A stretch of DNA of 46,646 nucleotides from assembly GCA_002172675.1 (NCBI GenBank), contig NETF01000176.1:1-46646 (forward strand), in the 5' to 3' direction. How positions within the stretch are numbered: the first letter of the stretch is position 1; every line of letters begins with the position of its first letter. The stretch comes from an unicellular cyanobacterium SU3. GTDB lineage: Bacteria; Cyanobacteriota; Cyanobacteriia; Cyanobacteriales; Microcystaceae. Positions 36,555 to 45,400 of the stretch are shown here, piece by piece. Both the position numbers and the translations under genes were made by a program. The notes beneath the pieces are model-generated. The model was given only the letters and a program-made list of their open reading frames with translations. It made no database searches and was not told where the DNA came from.

Positions 36555-39500
36555 ACTGGGAACTTCGACAGAAGTATCTTCAATGGTGACGGTTACGCTA
36601 CTGTCATCGGTGGGTACATAACCAATGTCATCAATGAGGGTGTAAGTCGTGGTTTCCTCTCCTTCTGTCACCATGTCTGCAACAGTGGTAAAGGTAACAG
36701 TGGCAGAAGTTGCTCCTTCATCGATAGTGATGGCAGAACGAGCTAATTCGTCCCCTCGTGCTGTTAACGATTCTAAATTGCTGGCGTTGGTTAAAGTAGG
36801 AGGAAATTCGATATCTCCAAAAGCACTATCGGAGTCTGTCTCTGACCAAACTACCCGTAAACCCCCTTCGGGTGCAGCTTCATCTAAAGTGAAGGTGAGG
36901 GTGTAGGTGTCAGCATTTTCAGTAACGCTGGTCTTATCGACGGTTAAACCGACCTCAGAAATCATGCCCACACGAGGATCAACATCTAAGGGTTCGTTTA
37001 ATTGGATCTTGATGATCTCGTTGTTGTCAATATCTGGGCCACGTCCGATGGAGAAGGGATAATTATTATCATTAGCCACTAACAGGGTTTGTTCATCTAA
37101 AACGAGAACATCCTCGATGGTGACAAAGGGGAAACTAAAGGTAGTTTCACCATCATTATTGAGGTCATCGGGGTCAGCAATGTTTAAGAGATCCACTAAT
37201 TCGGTCTTTTCAACAAAACCGTTTTCATCCACTTGGGAGAGATCTACCTTAAACAGTTTCTTGAAGGCTGCTTCTTCTCCTTGTCTGCCATCCCGTTCAA
37301 TAACAATGAACTCGTTATCATTAATGGGGGTCATATCACCGATCGCATGATTACCCTCTTCTAATTCGTAGTAACCAGCTAATTCATCAAGGAAACTAGC
37401 TGAAGCCACATCAAACTCGTAGATTCGTAAAGCGTTCTCTGGATCACCCATAACACGCCCTTCTAACAGGGGATAAAGGGTCATTAAATCAGGACTATAC
37501 CCTAATCCTTCGTAACCGCGAGAACGGCTTAAATTAACAAATTCAGCGTTTTCTGGATTATCAGGGGAAGTGACAAAGGCGGCAGTGATTTTATCTAAGA
37601 CTAACCGCGCAGTATCAGGGTTATCAGAGAATACACCATCCACACCCAAAGAATAGAATTGATCGTATTCCGCTTCTGGGTTGCCGTTGTAATCATTAGC
37701 TAAGAAAACATCTTCATCGCGGAAGGTATAAGGATGAACCTGTAATCCTGCTTCGTGAGCATCTTCTACGAGGGTTGTGGGTTCGAGTAGCTCATTATTG
37801 CTGGTGCCAACAATACGACGTTTCGAGGGGCCAATACCATCAGCATAGGTGGCAATTTCTGCTAATCCTTCAGGGGTAATTAAATCACTATAGGTGCGAT
37901 CGTCACCATCGGCCACTAAATCGTAGGGCGCACCACCGCCGCCAATTAACTGAACCAAAGGAATATCAACCCCAGCCTCTGGCATAATGGTTTCCGAGAG
38001 TTCCTGGAGGTTGCCCACTTCAAAGGATTGGATGAAGATGCGATCAGGATCGGTAAATCCTTTTTCGACTAAGGTATCGATGAGAATTTGCGAGGTATTG
38101 ATATTAATGGGAGATCCATCAATAAAGGTTCCTTCTGTGGCAAAGAAAGTGGGGTGTTTGGTTTCGGGATAGATACCGATTTGTTCCCCAGTTGTGGCTT
38201 CAATTTCATTGACGAGATCGATGATTTCTTCTAGGGTGGGAATTTCAAAGAAGAAGTCATATTCGGTGTTGTCAGGACGAATATCAGGAATTCGTTCTAC
38301 AGCCCGTAATTGCTTGATTTCAGCTAAGGTAAAGTCTTCTGAGAACCAACCGGTAAAACTGCGTCCGTCAATGACTTTGGTGGTTAAGCGATCGCTAAAC
38401 TGAGGTAAGAGATAAACGTTAGTTGAAGTCGAACTTCTATCAATGACGTATTCCCCATTTTCATCGAATAAGGGATTACCATTTTCATCGGTTTCAACAA
38501 CGGCTAAAGCGTTCTCATGACGAGCAATGAGTACCCCATCTTTGGTGGGAACTAAGTCCGGTTCGATATAGTCTGCACCGAATTCAATGCCGAGATTGTA
38601 AGCAGCAATAAGATCCCGACCCAAGAATCCTAAAGTATGTTCAGGGCGATCGCCACTCGCACCCCGATGGGCAATGACTAAGGGATCTTCACCATCTAAG
38701 GTGTTGAAGTTGTAAATATTAGGGGTGGCAATGGGTGCGCTGAGTAATTCCCCATCTAAGTTAAATTCCAATAGATAAGGGCCGAATTCTTCGCCAATCC
38801 AAATGCGATCGTCTGTGACAACAATGGATTCAACGTCGAAATCTGCACCAGTTAAGAGTCTTTCGGTGGTGCCTTCTTGAACGATATCAAAGTCAATGAA
38901 ATCGTTAGGATCAGACAGTTGAATAAAGTCTAAGACTTCTGCATCTCCTGTTCCTCCGTCTTCGGTTTGGAAGTTGGGATCAACTTTAAAGATTCTCAGG
39001 AGATAATCAGCACTATTGGCTTTCGATCCATAACCATTATCCGATAAGAACCAGTAGTTACCATCTTCTGCAAACTGTACCCCACTAAACCCTTGTACCG
39101 GTTGCTCATCAAAAGGAGTTTCGCGGTTGTCAGAATCAATAAAATTACCAGAACCGCCGGGAAGTCCAGGTCTAAAGGTATCGGCAGGTAAAGAAGAAAA
39201 TCCCACTAGAGTGGAAATACTGTCAGGATTAACCCCAAACAGGGTTTCGTACATGAGACGGTACATATCGGTGTTATCCACCGTGGCAGCCAACTTATCA
39301 GAATTTAAACCATAAGCCTTAGAAACGATACTACCAGCGACATCAGTGGTACTCGCGTAGGCAATACCAAAGTTAAAAATATCTCCATCGGCATCCGGTG
39401 CGCCAGTAACAAAGGGTTCGGTATCGTTTCCTCTGACTCCATCGCGAGGAACTTCGATGCCAGAAGGAGCTTGAGTGCCAACTGTACCCACGGTTTCGGC

Positions 39501-41828
39501 ATCAAATGTATCATCTACCTCTAAACCGCCGGCATCACTATCAGCAGTGGTCAACACTAAGGTATTAGGATTAACATTTTTAACGAAGTTTTGAGCCACA
39601 CCAATGGCCGCATCACCCCTCAAGGTGGCTTCTACTGCACCAGCACCGTTATTATTATTGGGGAAGTTATCAGCACCTTCTTCTTCTAAGGTAATCATGA
39701 AGCCATCTTCAGCGTTGGCGAACTTATTAAGTCCTAAGGTGGCTTCTAGCATTTCGGCAACCGTCGGGGGATTTTCGTTTCCTGGCTGTCCATAAAGGAT
39801 TAAATCGCCGTTTTCGTCAACGAAACCTTGTTCTTTTAATGCTTCTTCGTTGGTGTCGTTATAGGTATCTTCGGCAGCAAAAATCCCTAAAACTTTCTCA
39901 GCATCAGCAGATAAGCCTTCTAAGTCTTCACGGGTATAAACAACGGTATAACCCATGGCTTCGGCTTCTTGGATCAGGTTACGTCCGTCTTCACGTATAC
40001 CTTCTTCTCCAAAACGTCCCACGGTACCCACAGGAAGATAGTGGATTTCACCTCCTCCCATGATCACATCTACCCCAGATTCGACGATTTCTAGGGTAAT
40101 TTGCTGGACATCGCGACGACTTTCCACATCAGCGAGGAATACCCCAGTCCCAGGTTCAGCGATAAAGCCGGAGTTAATGACGGCGGTGGGCTTACCGGCG
40201 GCGATCGCTTCTTCCATCACCGTCATGCCTCGTCTGCCGGAAAGGGAGGTATAAGGGTTTCCTTCTTCGTCTAAACCATAGCTACCGGAATGGGGCTTAA
40301 TACCGTAGGCGTGAACCACCGCACCACCATTAGACGTACCAACTAAGCGATCGTCCATGTGACCGAGGTAAACGCCAGCATCGGTCATCTTATCCCAATT
40401 TAGGCGGCCGTCTGGACCAACGGAGGCAAATCTGGCTGCAGCGTAATGGGAGGGACTGGTTCCGTCTGGGTGAATAAAGATGACGTTACCAGTCTTTTGA
40501 GTGGGTTCGGGAGCAGGGGGAATATCGTTGAAATCATCAGGAACCCCTTCTGGTGCGTCTAACGCTTCCTCAAAGAGGGTTTCGTACATCAAGCGATAAA
40601 TCCCTGTGTTATCGATGGTAGCTGGTAGTTTTTCGGCGTTTACCCCGTAGGTTTTAGAAACAATACTTCCTGCAACGTCGGGACCGCCAGACCATAACAC
40701 CCCAAATTCAAAGTTATCTCCATTGGCATCGGGCGCACCAGTTTCAAAGGGGGCGGTGTCGTTGCCAGTAGTTCCGTCGTAAGGGACTCTAGTATCGAAA
40801 GGAGGTTGAATTCTTGTGGTACCAACGGTGTCCCCTGAGCGATCATCCGTTTCTAAACCACCGCCATCACTATCAGCAGCAGTGATGACTAAGGTATTAG
40901 GATTGATGTTATCAACATAATCTTTAGCAACACCAATGGCTGCATCAGCCCGTAAAACGGCTGCGATGGTTCCTCCTGCGTTGTTGTTGTTACCAAAGTT
41001 GTCGGTGGCTTCTTCTTCTAAAACCACAAACATTCCGTTTTCAGGATTGCTAAAACGGTCTAAATTGAGGGTTGCTTGCAGCATCTCGGCAATGGTGGGA
41101 GGATTTTCGTTCCCTGGTTGCCCGTAATAGATTAAGTTGCCTTCTTCGTCAACAAAACCTTGTTCTTTTAATCTTTCTTCAGTGGTGTCGTTGTAGGTAT
41201 CTTCGGCTGCAAAAATCCCTAAGACTTTCTGGGTATCAGAGGGTAAATTTTCTAAGTCTTCACGGGTATAAACTACGGTGTAACCCATTGCTTCGGCTTC
41301 TTGGATTAGGTTACGTCCATCTTCACGTATACCTTCTTCCCCAAAGCGTCCCGTAGTACCGACAGGTAGGTAGTGAATTTCACCACCCCCCATGATTACA
41401 TCTACCCCAGATTCGACAATTTCTAGCGTGATTTCTTGGACATCCCGACGACTTTCGACATCAGCGAGGAATACCCCAGTCCCTGGTTCAGCGATAAACC
41501 CTGAGTTGATCACAGCTGTTGCTTTTCCTGCTGCGATCGCTTCTTCCATGATGGTCATGCCTTCTTGACCAGAAAGGGAGGTATAAGGGTTCCCTTCTTC
41601 GTCTAAACCGTAGCTACCACGATGGGATTTGATACCATAGGCGTGAACGACGGCACCACCATTAGAAGTACCAACGATGCTATCGTCCATGTGACCGAGA
41701 TAAACCCCTGCATTGGTCATCTCATCCCAATTTAAGCGACCATCTGGCCCGACAGAAGCAAAACGCCCCGCAGCAAAGTGAGATGGAGTAGTTCCATCAG
41801 GGTGAATGAAAATGACACTCTTAGCCAT
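36039..41828 (-). CDS. Giant secreted multidomain phosphatase (two AP-like, phytase-like with nested GDPD, Calx-beta, secretion module)
   Basis: The 1,929-aa protein contains, in order: alkaline-phosphatase-like repeats 1 (about 3-425) and 2 (about 446-868); the first half of an esterase/phytase-like domain (871-1047); a glycerophosphodiester phosphodiesterase domain (1048-1415; VIAHRGASGDRPEHT, YIEPDLVPTKDGVLIARHE); the second half of the phytase-like domain (about 1430-1615; SRGYEGLGYSPD, ERDGRQGEEAAFKKLF); a Calx-beta domain (about 1625-1752); and the shared C-terminal module (1758-1929). In both AP repeats the metal-site TADHxH is replaced by TAADSDGGG or TADSDAGG, and the nucleophile region is GTSNGGAV. 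No signal peptide. It probably attacks glycerophosphodiesters and organic phosphates outside the cell. A Pho-box array lies 92 bp upstream. Confidence 0.88.
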   Translation of the reverse strand: MAKSVIFIHPDGTTPSHFAAGRFASVGPDGRLNWDEMTNAGVYLGHMDDSIVGTSNGGAVVHAYGIKSHRGSYGLDEEGNPYTSLSGQEGMTIMEEAIAAGKATAVINSGFIAEPGTGVFLADVESRRDVQEITLEIVESGVDVIMGGGEIHYLPVGTTGRFGEEGIREDGRNLIQEAEAMGYTVVYTREDLENLPSDTQKVLGIFAAEDTYNDTTEERLKEQGFVDEEGNLIYYGQPGNENPPTIAEMLQATLNLDRFSNPENGMFVVLEEEATDNFGNNNNAGGTIAAVLRADAAIGVAKDYVDNINPNTLVITAADSDGGGLETDDRSGDTVGTTRIQPPFDTRVPYDGTTGNDTAPFETGAPDANGDNFEFGVLWSGGPDVAGSIVSKTYGVNAEKLPATIDNTGIYRLMYETLFEEALDAPEGVPDDFNDIPPAPEPTQKTGNVIFIHPDGTSPSHYAAARFASVGPDGRLNWDKMTDAGVYLGHMDDRLVGTSNGGAVVHAYGIKPHSGSYGLDEEGNPYTSLSGRRGMTVMEEAIAAGKPTAVINSGFIAEPGTGVFLADVESRRDVQQITLEIVESGVDVIMGGGEIHYLPVGTVGRFGEEGIREDGRNLIQEAEAMGYTVVYTREDLEGLSADAEKVLGIFAAEDTYNDTNEEALKEQGFVDENGDLILYGQPGNENPPTVAEMLEATLGLNKFANAEDGFMITLEEEGADNFPNNNNGAGAVEATLRGDAAIGVAQNFVKNVNPNTLVLTTADSDAGGLEVDDTFDAETVGTVGTQAPSGIEVPRDGVRGNDTEPFVTGAPDADGDIFNFGIAYASTTDVAGSIVSKAYGLNSDKLAATVDNTDMYRLMYETLFGVNPDSISTLVGFSSLPADTFRPGLPGGSGNFIDSDNRETPFDEQPVQGFSGVQFAEDGNYWFLSDNGYGSKANSADYLLRIFKVDPNFQTEDGGTGDAEVLDFIQLSDPNDFIDFDIVQEGTTERLLTGADFDVESIVVTDDRIWIGEEFGPYLLEFNLDGELLSAPIATPNIYNFNTLDGEDPLVIAHRGASGDRPEHTLGFLGRDLIAAYNLGIEFGADYIEPDLVPTKDGVLIARHENALAVVETDENGNPLFDENGEYVIDRSSTSTNVYLLPQFSDRLTTKVIDGRSFTGWFSEDFTLAEIKQLRAVERIPDIRPDNTEYDFFFEIPTLEEIIDLVNEIEATTGEQIGIYPETKHPTFFATEGTFIDGSPININTSQILIDTLVEKGFTDPDRIFIQSFEVGNLQELSETIMPEAGVDIPLVQLIGGGGAPYDLVADGDDRTYSDLITPEGLAEIATYADGIGPSKRRIVGTSNNELLEPTTLVEDAHEAGLQVHPYTFRDEDVFLANDYNGNPEAEYDQFYSLGVDGVFSDNPDTARLVLDKITAAFVTSPDNPENAEFVNLSRSRGYEGLGYSPDLMTLYPLLEGRVMGDPENALRIYEFDVASASFLDELAGYYELEEGNHAIGDMTPINDNEFIVIERDGRQGEEAAFKKLFKVDLSQVDENGFVEKTELVDLLNIADPDDLNNDGETTFSFPFVTIEDVLVLDEQTLLVANDNNYPFSIGRGPDIDNNEIIKIQLNEPLDVDPRVGMISEVGLTVDKTSVTENADTYTLTFTLDEAAPEGGLRVVWSETDSDSAFGDIEFPPTLTNASNLESLTARGDELARSAITIDEGATSATVTFTTVADMVTEGEETTTYTLIDDIGYVPTDDSSVTVTIEDTSVEVPSMVRGSSGADFFDTAFPGDSGFIGDNQLLFAGSGDDFVDVSLAPGGDRSRLDLGSGDDIIFAGSNNRIIAGPGDDILFLGSGEGNNVVTGGSGMDQFWLVTDTDALPANANTITDFTIGEDVIGFGATDLSFDDLMLTQNGFDTTINALGQDLAVLRRIDSADLSASDFVFA
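39225..40493 (-). repeat. Internal AP-like domain, repeat 2
   Basis: Residues about 446-868, aligned almost residue for residue with repeat 1 (for example FASVGPDGRLNWD, GTSNGGAVVHAYGIK, ESGVDVIMGGGEIHYLPVG). The DNA of the two copies also matches over long stretches, pointing to a fairly recent tandem duplication or gene conversion. Confidence 0.85.
40550..41828 (-). repeat. Internal AP-like domain, repeat 1
   Basis: Residues about 1-426, starting MAKSVIFIHPDGTTPSHFAA. Partner of the repeat at 39225-40493, separated by an acidic Pro linker (about 427-445). Confidence 0.85.
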
Positions 41829-41919
41829 ATTTAATCGCCTTCACTATTTTTATTTTTTATAGAAACTGGGCAGTTACTTTTCAGGGTGATTGATCACACA
41901 GAAACATTGGCAATGCTCC

Positions 41920-41949
41920 TGGTAAAATAAAAGTTAGTAACAAGTTAAG
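41920..41949 (-). promoter_or_regulatory. Pho-box array for the 1,929-aa phosphatase gene
   Basis: On the minus strand, CTTAACTT (41949-41942, 8/8 to PyTTAAPyPyW), ACTAACTT (41938-41931, 6/8) and TTTTACCA (41927-41920, 7/8) lie exactly 11 bp apart. The array is 92-121 bp before the start codon and points toward it. This fits SphR/PhoB activation under phosphate limitation. Confidence 0.7.
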
Positions 41950-41989
41950 GGGGAAAAATCTTGTCATGATTAGACAAAATGGTTCCCTC

Positions 41990-42019
41990 AACGCAGGAAG
42001 AGACTGCTTTTCCTGCGTT
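41990..42019. other. Inverted repeat between the two Pho boxes
   Basis: AACGCAGGAA and TTCCTGCGTT form a perfect 10-bp stem with a 10-base loop, followed on the plus strand by TCC. It sits between divergent promoters. It could insulate them or be an operator or a remnant; no function can be assigned. Confidence 0.55.
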
Positions 42020-42109
42020 TCCTGAAAAAGCATATTAAATTGACTAGCCCACATATAAAAATATATTGATTCGTTAATTTTTGTCAAATGATTTTACGTA
42101 TTTTTAATG

Positions 42110-42150
42110 ATTAATTTTAACTTAAATTACACTTATATTATTCTTAACCT
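42110..42150 (+). promoter_or_regulatory. Four-repeat Pho box for the 1,371-aa phosphatase gene
   Basis: ATTAATTT (42110), CTTAAATT (42121), CTTATATT (42132) and CTTAACCT (42143) are spaced exactly 11 bp, start to start. They match PyTTAAPyPyW at 7, 7, 6 and 8 of 8 positions. TAATAT at 42167-42172 is suitably placed as a -10 box. This is the strongest regulatory signal in the window. Confidence 0.75.
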
Positions 42151-42457
42151 TTTGCCAATTACTAGGTAATATTTTAAATAAGTTTTGTAATTATTGCATT
42201 TCTTAGAAGTTTTATCAATTCAATTAGTATTTAATTCAAATTTAACCTCATTATTATTTTTTTTTAATCAAAAGGTGCGAGCCTATTAGTTGTGATTGAC
42301 AAATAACAAAGTATATTAAAGTTATTGAGTATTTTGTCTATGACTTAATAGCTTTTTCATAACTGACCTAAGCTATTGATTACAAATAGCTTATTTCACA
42401 ATAAAAATTTATAGTTTTGTCTACTTCTATTTTCCCTAACATCTAACAGTTGAAGTT

Positions 42458-45400
42458 ATGATTCGCTTTGCTAGTTTTAATGCTTCTTTAAACCGTAATT
42501 CGGAAGGTGAGTTAATTGCGGATTTATTAGTGCCTAACAATGAACAAGGTCAAACCGTTGCCGAGATTATTCAACGGGTTAATCCTGATATCATTTTAAT
42601 TAACGAATTTGATTTTGACGGAGTGGGGGGTGCTACTCAGCTTTTTAGTAATAACTATTTAAACACCAGTCAAAACGGGGTAAATCCTATTGATTACCCT
42701 TATTTTTATGTTGCCCCATCTAACACAGGAATTGCCTCTGGATTTGATTTAGATAATAACGGAGAAGTTGTGACCAATCCTGGAGAAAGTGGTTATGGTA
42801 ATGATGCCTTTGGCTTTGGTAATTTTCCTGGTCAATTTGGCATGGCGGTGTATTCAAAATATCCTATTGATTTTAGTAAGGTTCGGACATTTCAGACCTT
42901 TTTATGGAAGGATATGCCGGATGCTTTGTTACCTATTGATCCCAATACAGGAGAGTCTTATTATTCAGAGGAAGAGTTAGAAGTTTTTCGATTATCTTCT
43001 AAAAGTCATTGGGATTTACCCTTATTAATTAATGGGGAAACAGTACACTTTTTAGTTAGTCATCCCACTCCTCCCGTATTTGATGGTGAAGAAGATAGGA
43101 ATGGTAGAAGAAATCATGATGAAATCCGTTTTTGGGCAGATTATATTAGCCCAGGAAAGGGTGGTTATATTTATGATGATAACGGTAACTTTGGGGGTTT
43201 AAAAGCAGGGGAAAAATTTGTCATTGCAGGGGATCAAAATGCTGATCCTTTCGATGGGGATAGTGTTGATAATGCGATTAATCAATTATTAGATAATCCA
43301 AATATTAATACTTCAATAACTCCAGCAAGTGAGGGAGGGGTGGATGCTTCTATTCGACAAGGAGATATTAATAATAATCATCAAGGCGATCCTAAGTTTG
43401 ATACAGCAGACTTTAATGATAATAGTCCAGGGAATTTACGGGTAGATTATGTGTTACCTTCTGAGAATTTAGAGATCACAGATGCGGGTGTTTTTTGGCC
43501 AGAAGAAGGGGAACCATTATTTGATTTAGTCGGCAATTTTGATCCGAATGTTCCTCCTACAGGGTTTCCTAGTTCTGATCATCGTTTAGTTTATGTAGAT
43601 GTCGATATAGAAACATCAAAGATAGATTCTACTCGTAAGACTATTGAAAGTATTAACTTTATTGGTAACGTTAATTTTGAAACTGGGTTTACTGTTGAAG
43701 GGACAAACTTTGGTGGAATATCTGGGTTAGCTTATGATAATGTTAACCAGATTTATTATGGTTTATCTGATGATCGCAGTCAGTTTAGTAATGCACGTTT
43801 CTACACTCTAGATATTGATTTAACTGACGGTAGTTTAGATAATGGTGATATTAGTTTTAATGGTGTTACTATCTTATTAAATGAAAATAATAATCCGTTT
43901 CCTAATAATGGGATTGATCCTGAAGGTATTGCTTTAACCTCACGGGGGACTTTATTTATTTCTTCTGAAGGTAATGCTAATACATTACTCGATCCATTTG
44001 TCAATGAGTTTTCTTTATCTGGACAACAATTTAATAGTTTGACTGTTCCTGAAAAATTTTTACCAACAGAAGATCAAAGTAGTGGTATTCGTAACAATCA
44101 AGCATTTGAAAGTGTAACCATTACTCCCGATGAACGCTATTTATATACTGCTGTTGAAAATGCCTTATGGCAAGATGGAACTAATTCGACTTTAGAAGAT
44201 GAAAGTGCAGTCAGAATCTTACAGTATGACTTAGAAACGGGAGAACCTAGCAAAGAATTTCTCTATTTTACTGATCCTATTCCTAATGATTCTAATCCTC
44301 CAGGGGGTTTTGCTGACAATGGATTAGTTGAATTACTAGCGATTGATAATACAGGTACTTTCTTGGCGTTAGAACGCTCATTTGCTGCTGGTGTTGGTAA
44401 TAATATTCGCCTCTATGAAGTTAACTTACAGGGTGCAACAGATATTAGTCAGTTTGATAGTTTAGCGGTTGACCCTGATAATCCGAATAATGGTCTATTT
44501 GATGTAGATGCAGTTGCTCAAAAACGTCTATTAATTGATTTTGATCAATTAGGTATAACCTTAGATAACAGTGAAGCGTTAGCGTTTGGTCCGACTTTAC
44601 CCAATGGTAATCAATCTTTGATTGTTGTCAGTGATAATAATTTTAATGAAAGTCAGTTTACCCAATTTGTTGCCTTTGAACTCGATATTGATTCTATTCC
44701 CTTTGTTACCCCAACCTTAGAAACACCTTCGGAAATTCGTTACGATGATCCTACCGATCCAAATGTAGTAGAAGGTTCAGACTCTGATGATCCTGCAATT
44801 TATATTCATCCTGACGATGTAGAACAAAGTTTAGTGATTACAGCATTAAAAAATGGAGGATTAGCTGTTTATAACTTAGACGGAGAAGAAATACAAAAAA
44901 TTGTTCCTGATGATATTCGTTACAACAACGTGGATCTCGTTTATGGATTTAACTTAGATGGGGAGACTATTGATATAGCAGTGGTTAGCGATCGCAGAAA
45001 TGATACGTTAGTTATCTTTAAAATTGATCCTACGACACAACAGTTAACGGATATTACATCTACTAACATTTTAGAAACCATTTTCGGGGTAGATGATGGG
45101 GAAGCAACTGCTTATGGTTTAGCTACTTATACCAGTCCCGTTACTGGAGAAGTTTATACTTTTGTTTCGCAAGCAGATGGGGATCAAATTGCACAGTTAG
45201 AGTTAACATCTGATGGACAAGGTAATATTACTGCTGAAATTGTTCGCACTTTATCTGTTCCTATTCCTGATGGTGGTGAGGTAGAAGATGCACAAGTAGA
45301 AGGAATGGTAGTGGATCGAGAATTGGGATATCTATATGTCGGTCAAGAAGAGTTCGGAATTTGGAAATTTTATGCTGAACCTGATAGCAGTGATACAGGA

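Larger units (their letters stand above)
41829..42457. other. Divergent regulatory spacer of two phosphatase genes
   Basis: 629 bp, AT-rich, no convincing gene; a 68-codon minus-strand ORF at 41881-42087 has no family features and overlaps regulatory sequence. Contents in order: leader of the minus gene, minus-oriented Pho box (41920-41949), a 10-bp inverted repeat (41990-42019), plus-oriented Pho box (42110-42150), a TAATAT -10-like element (42167-42172), then about 280 bp of leader to the ATG at 42458. Confidence 0.65.

Noticed and set aside
36191-41356. Many plus-strand and alternate-frame ORFs of 60-114 codons over the large phosphatase genes
   Set aside because: They are antisense or shifted readings of conserved domains, occur repeatedly because the underlying domains are duplicated, and have no RBS or family features.
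41881-42087. 68-codon minus-strand ORF in the divergent spacer
   Set aside because: It overlaps the Pho-box array and the inverted repeat, and its composition and sequence do not resemble a protein.
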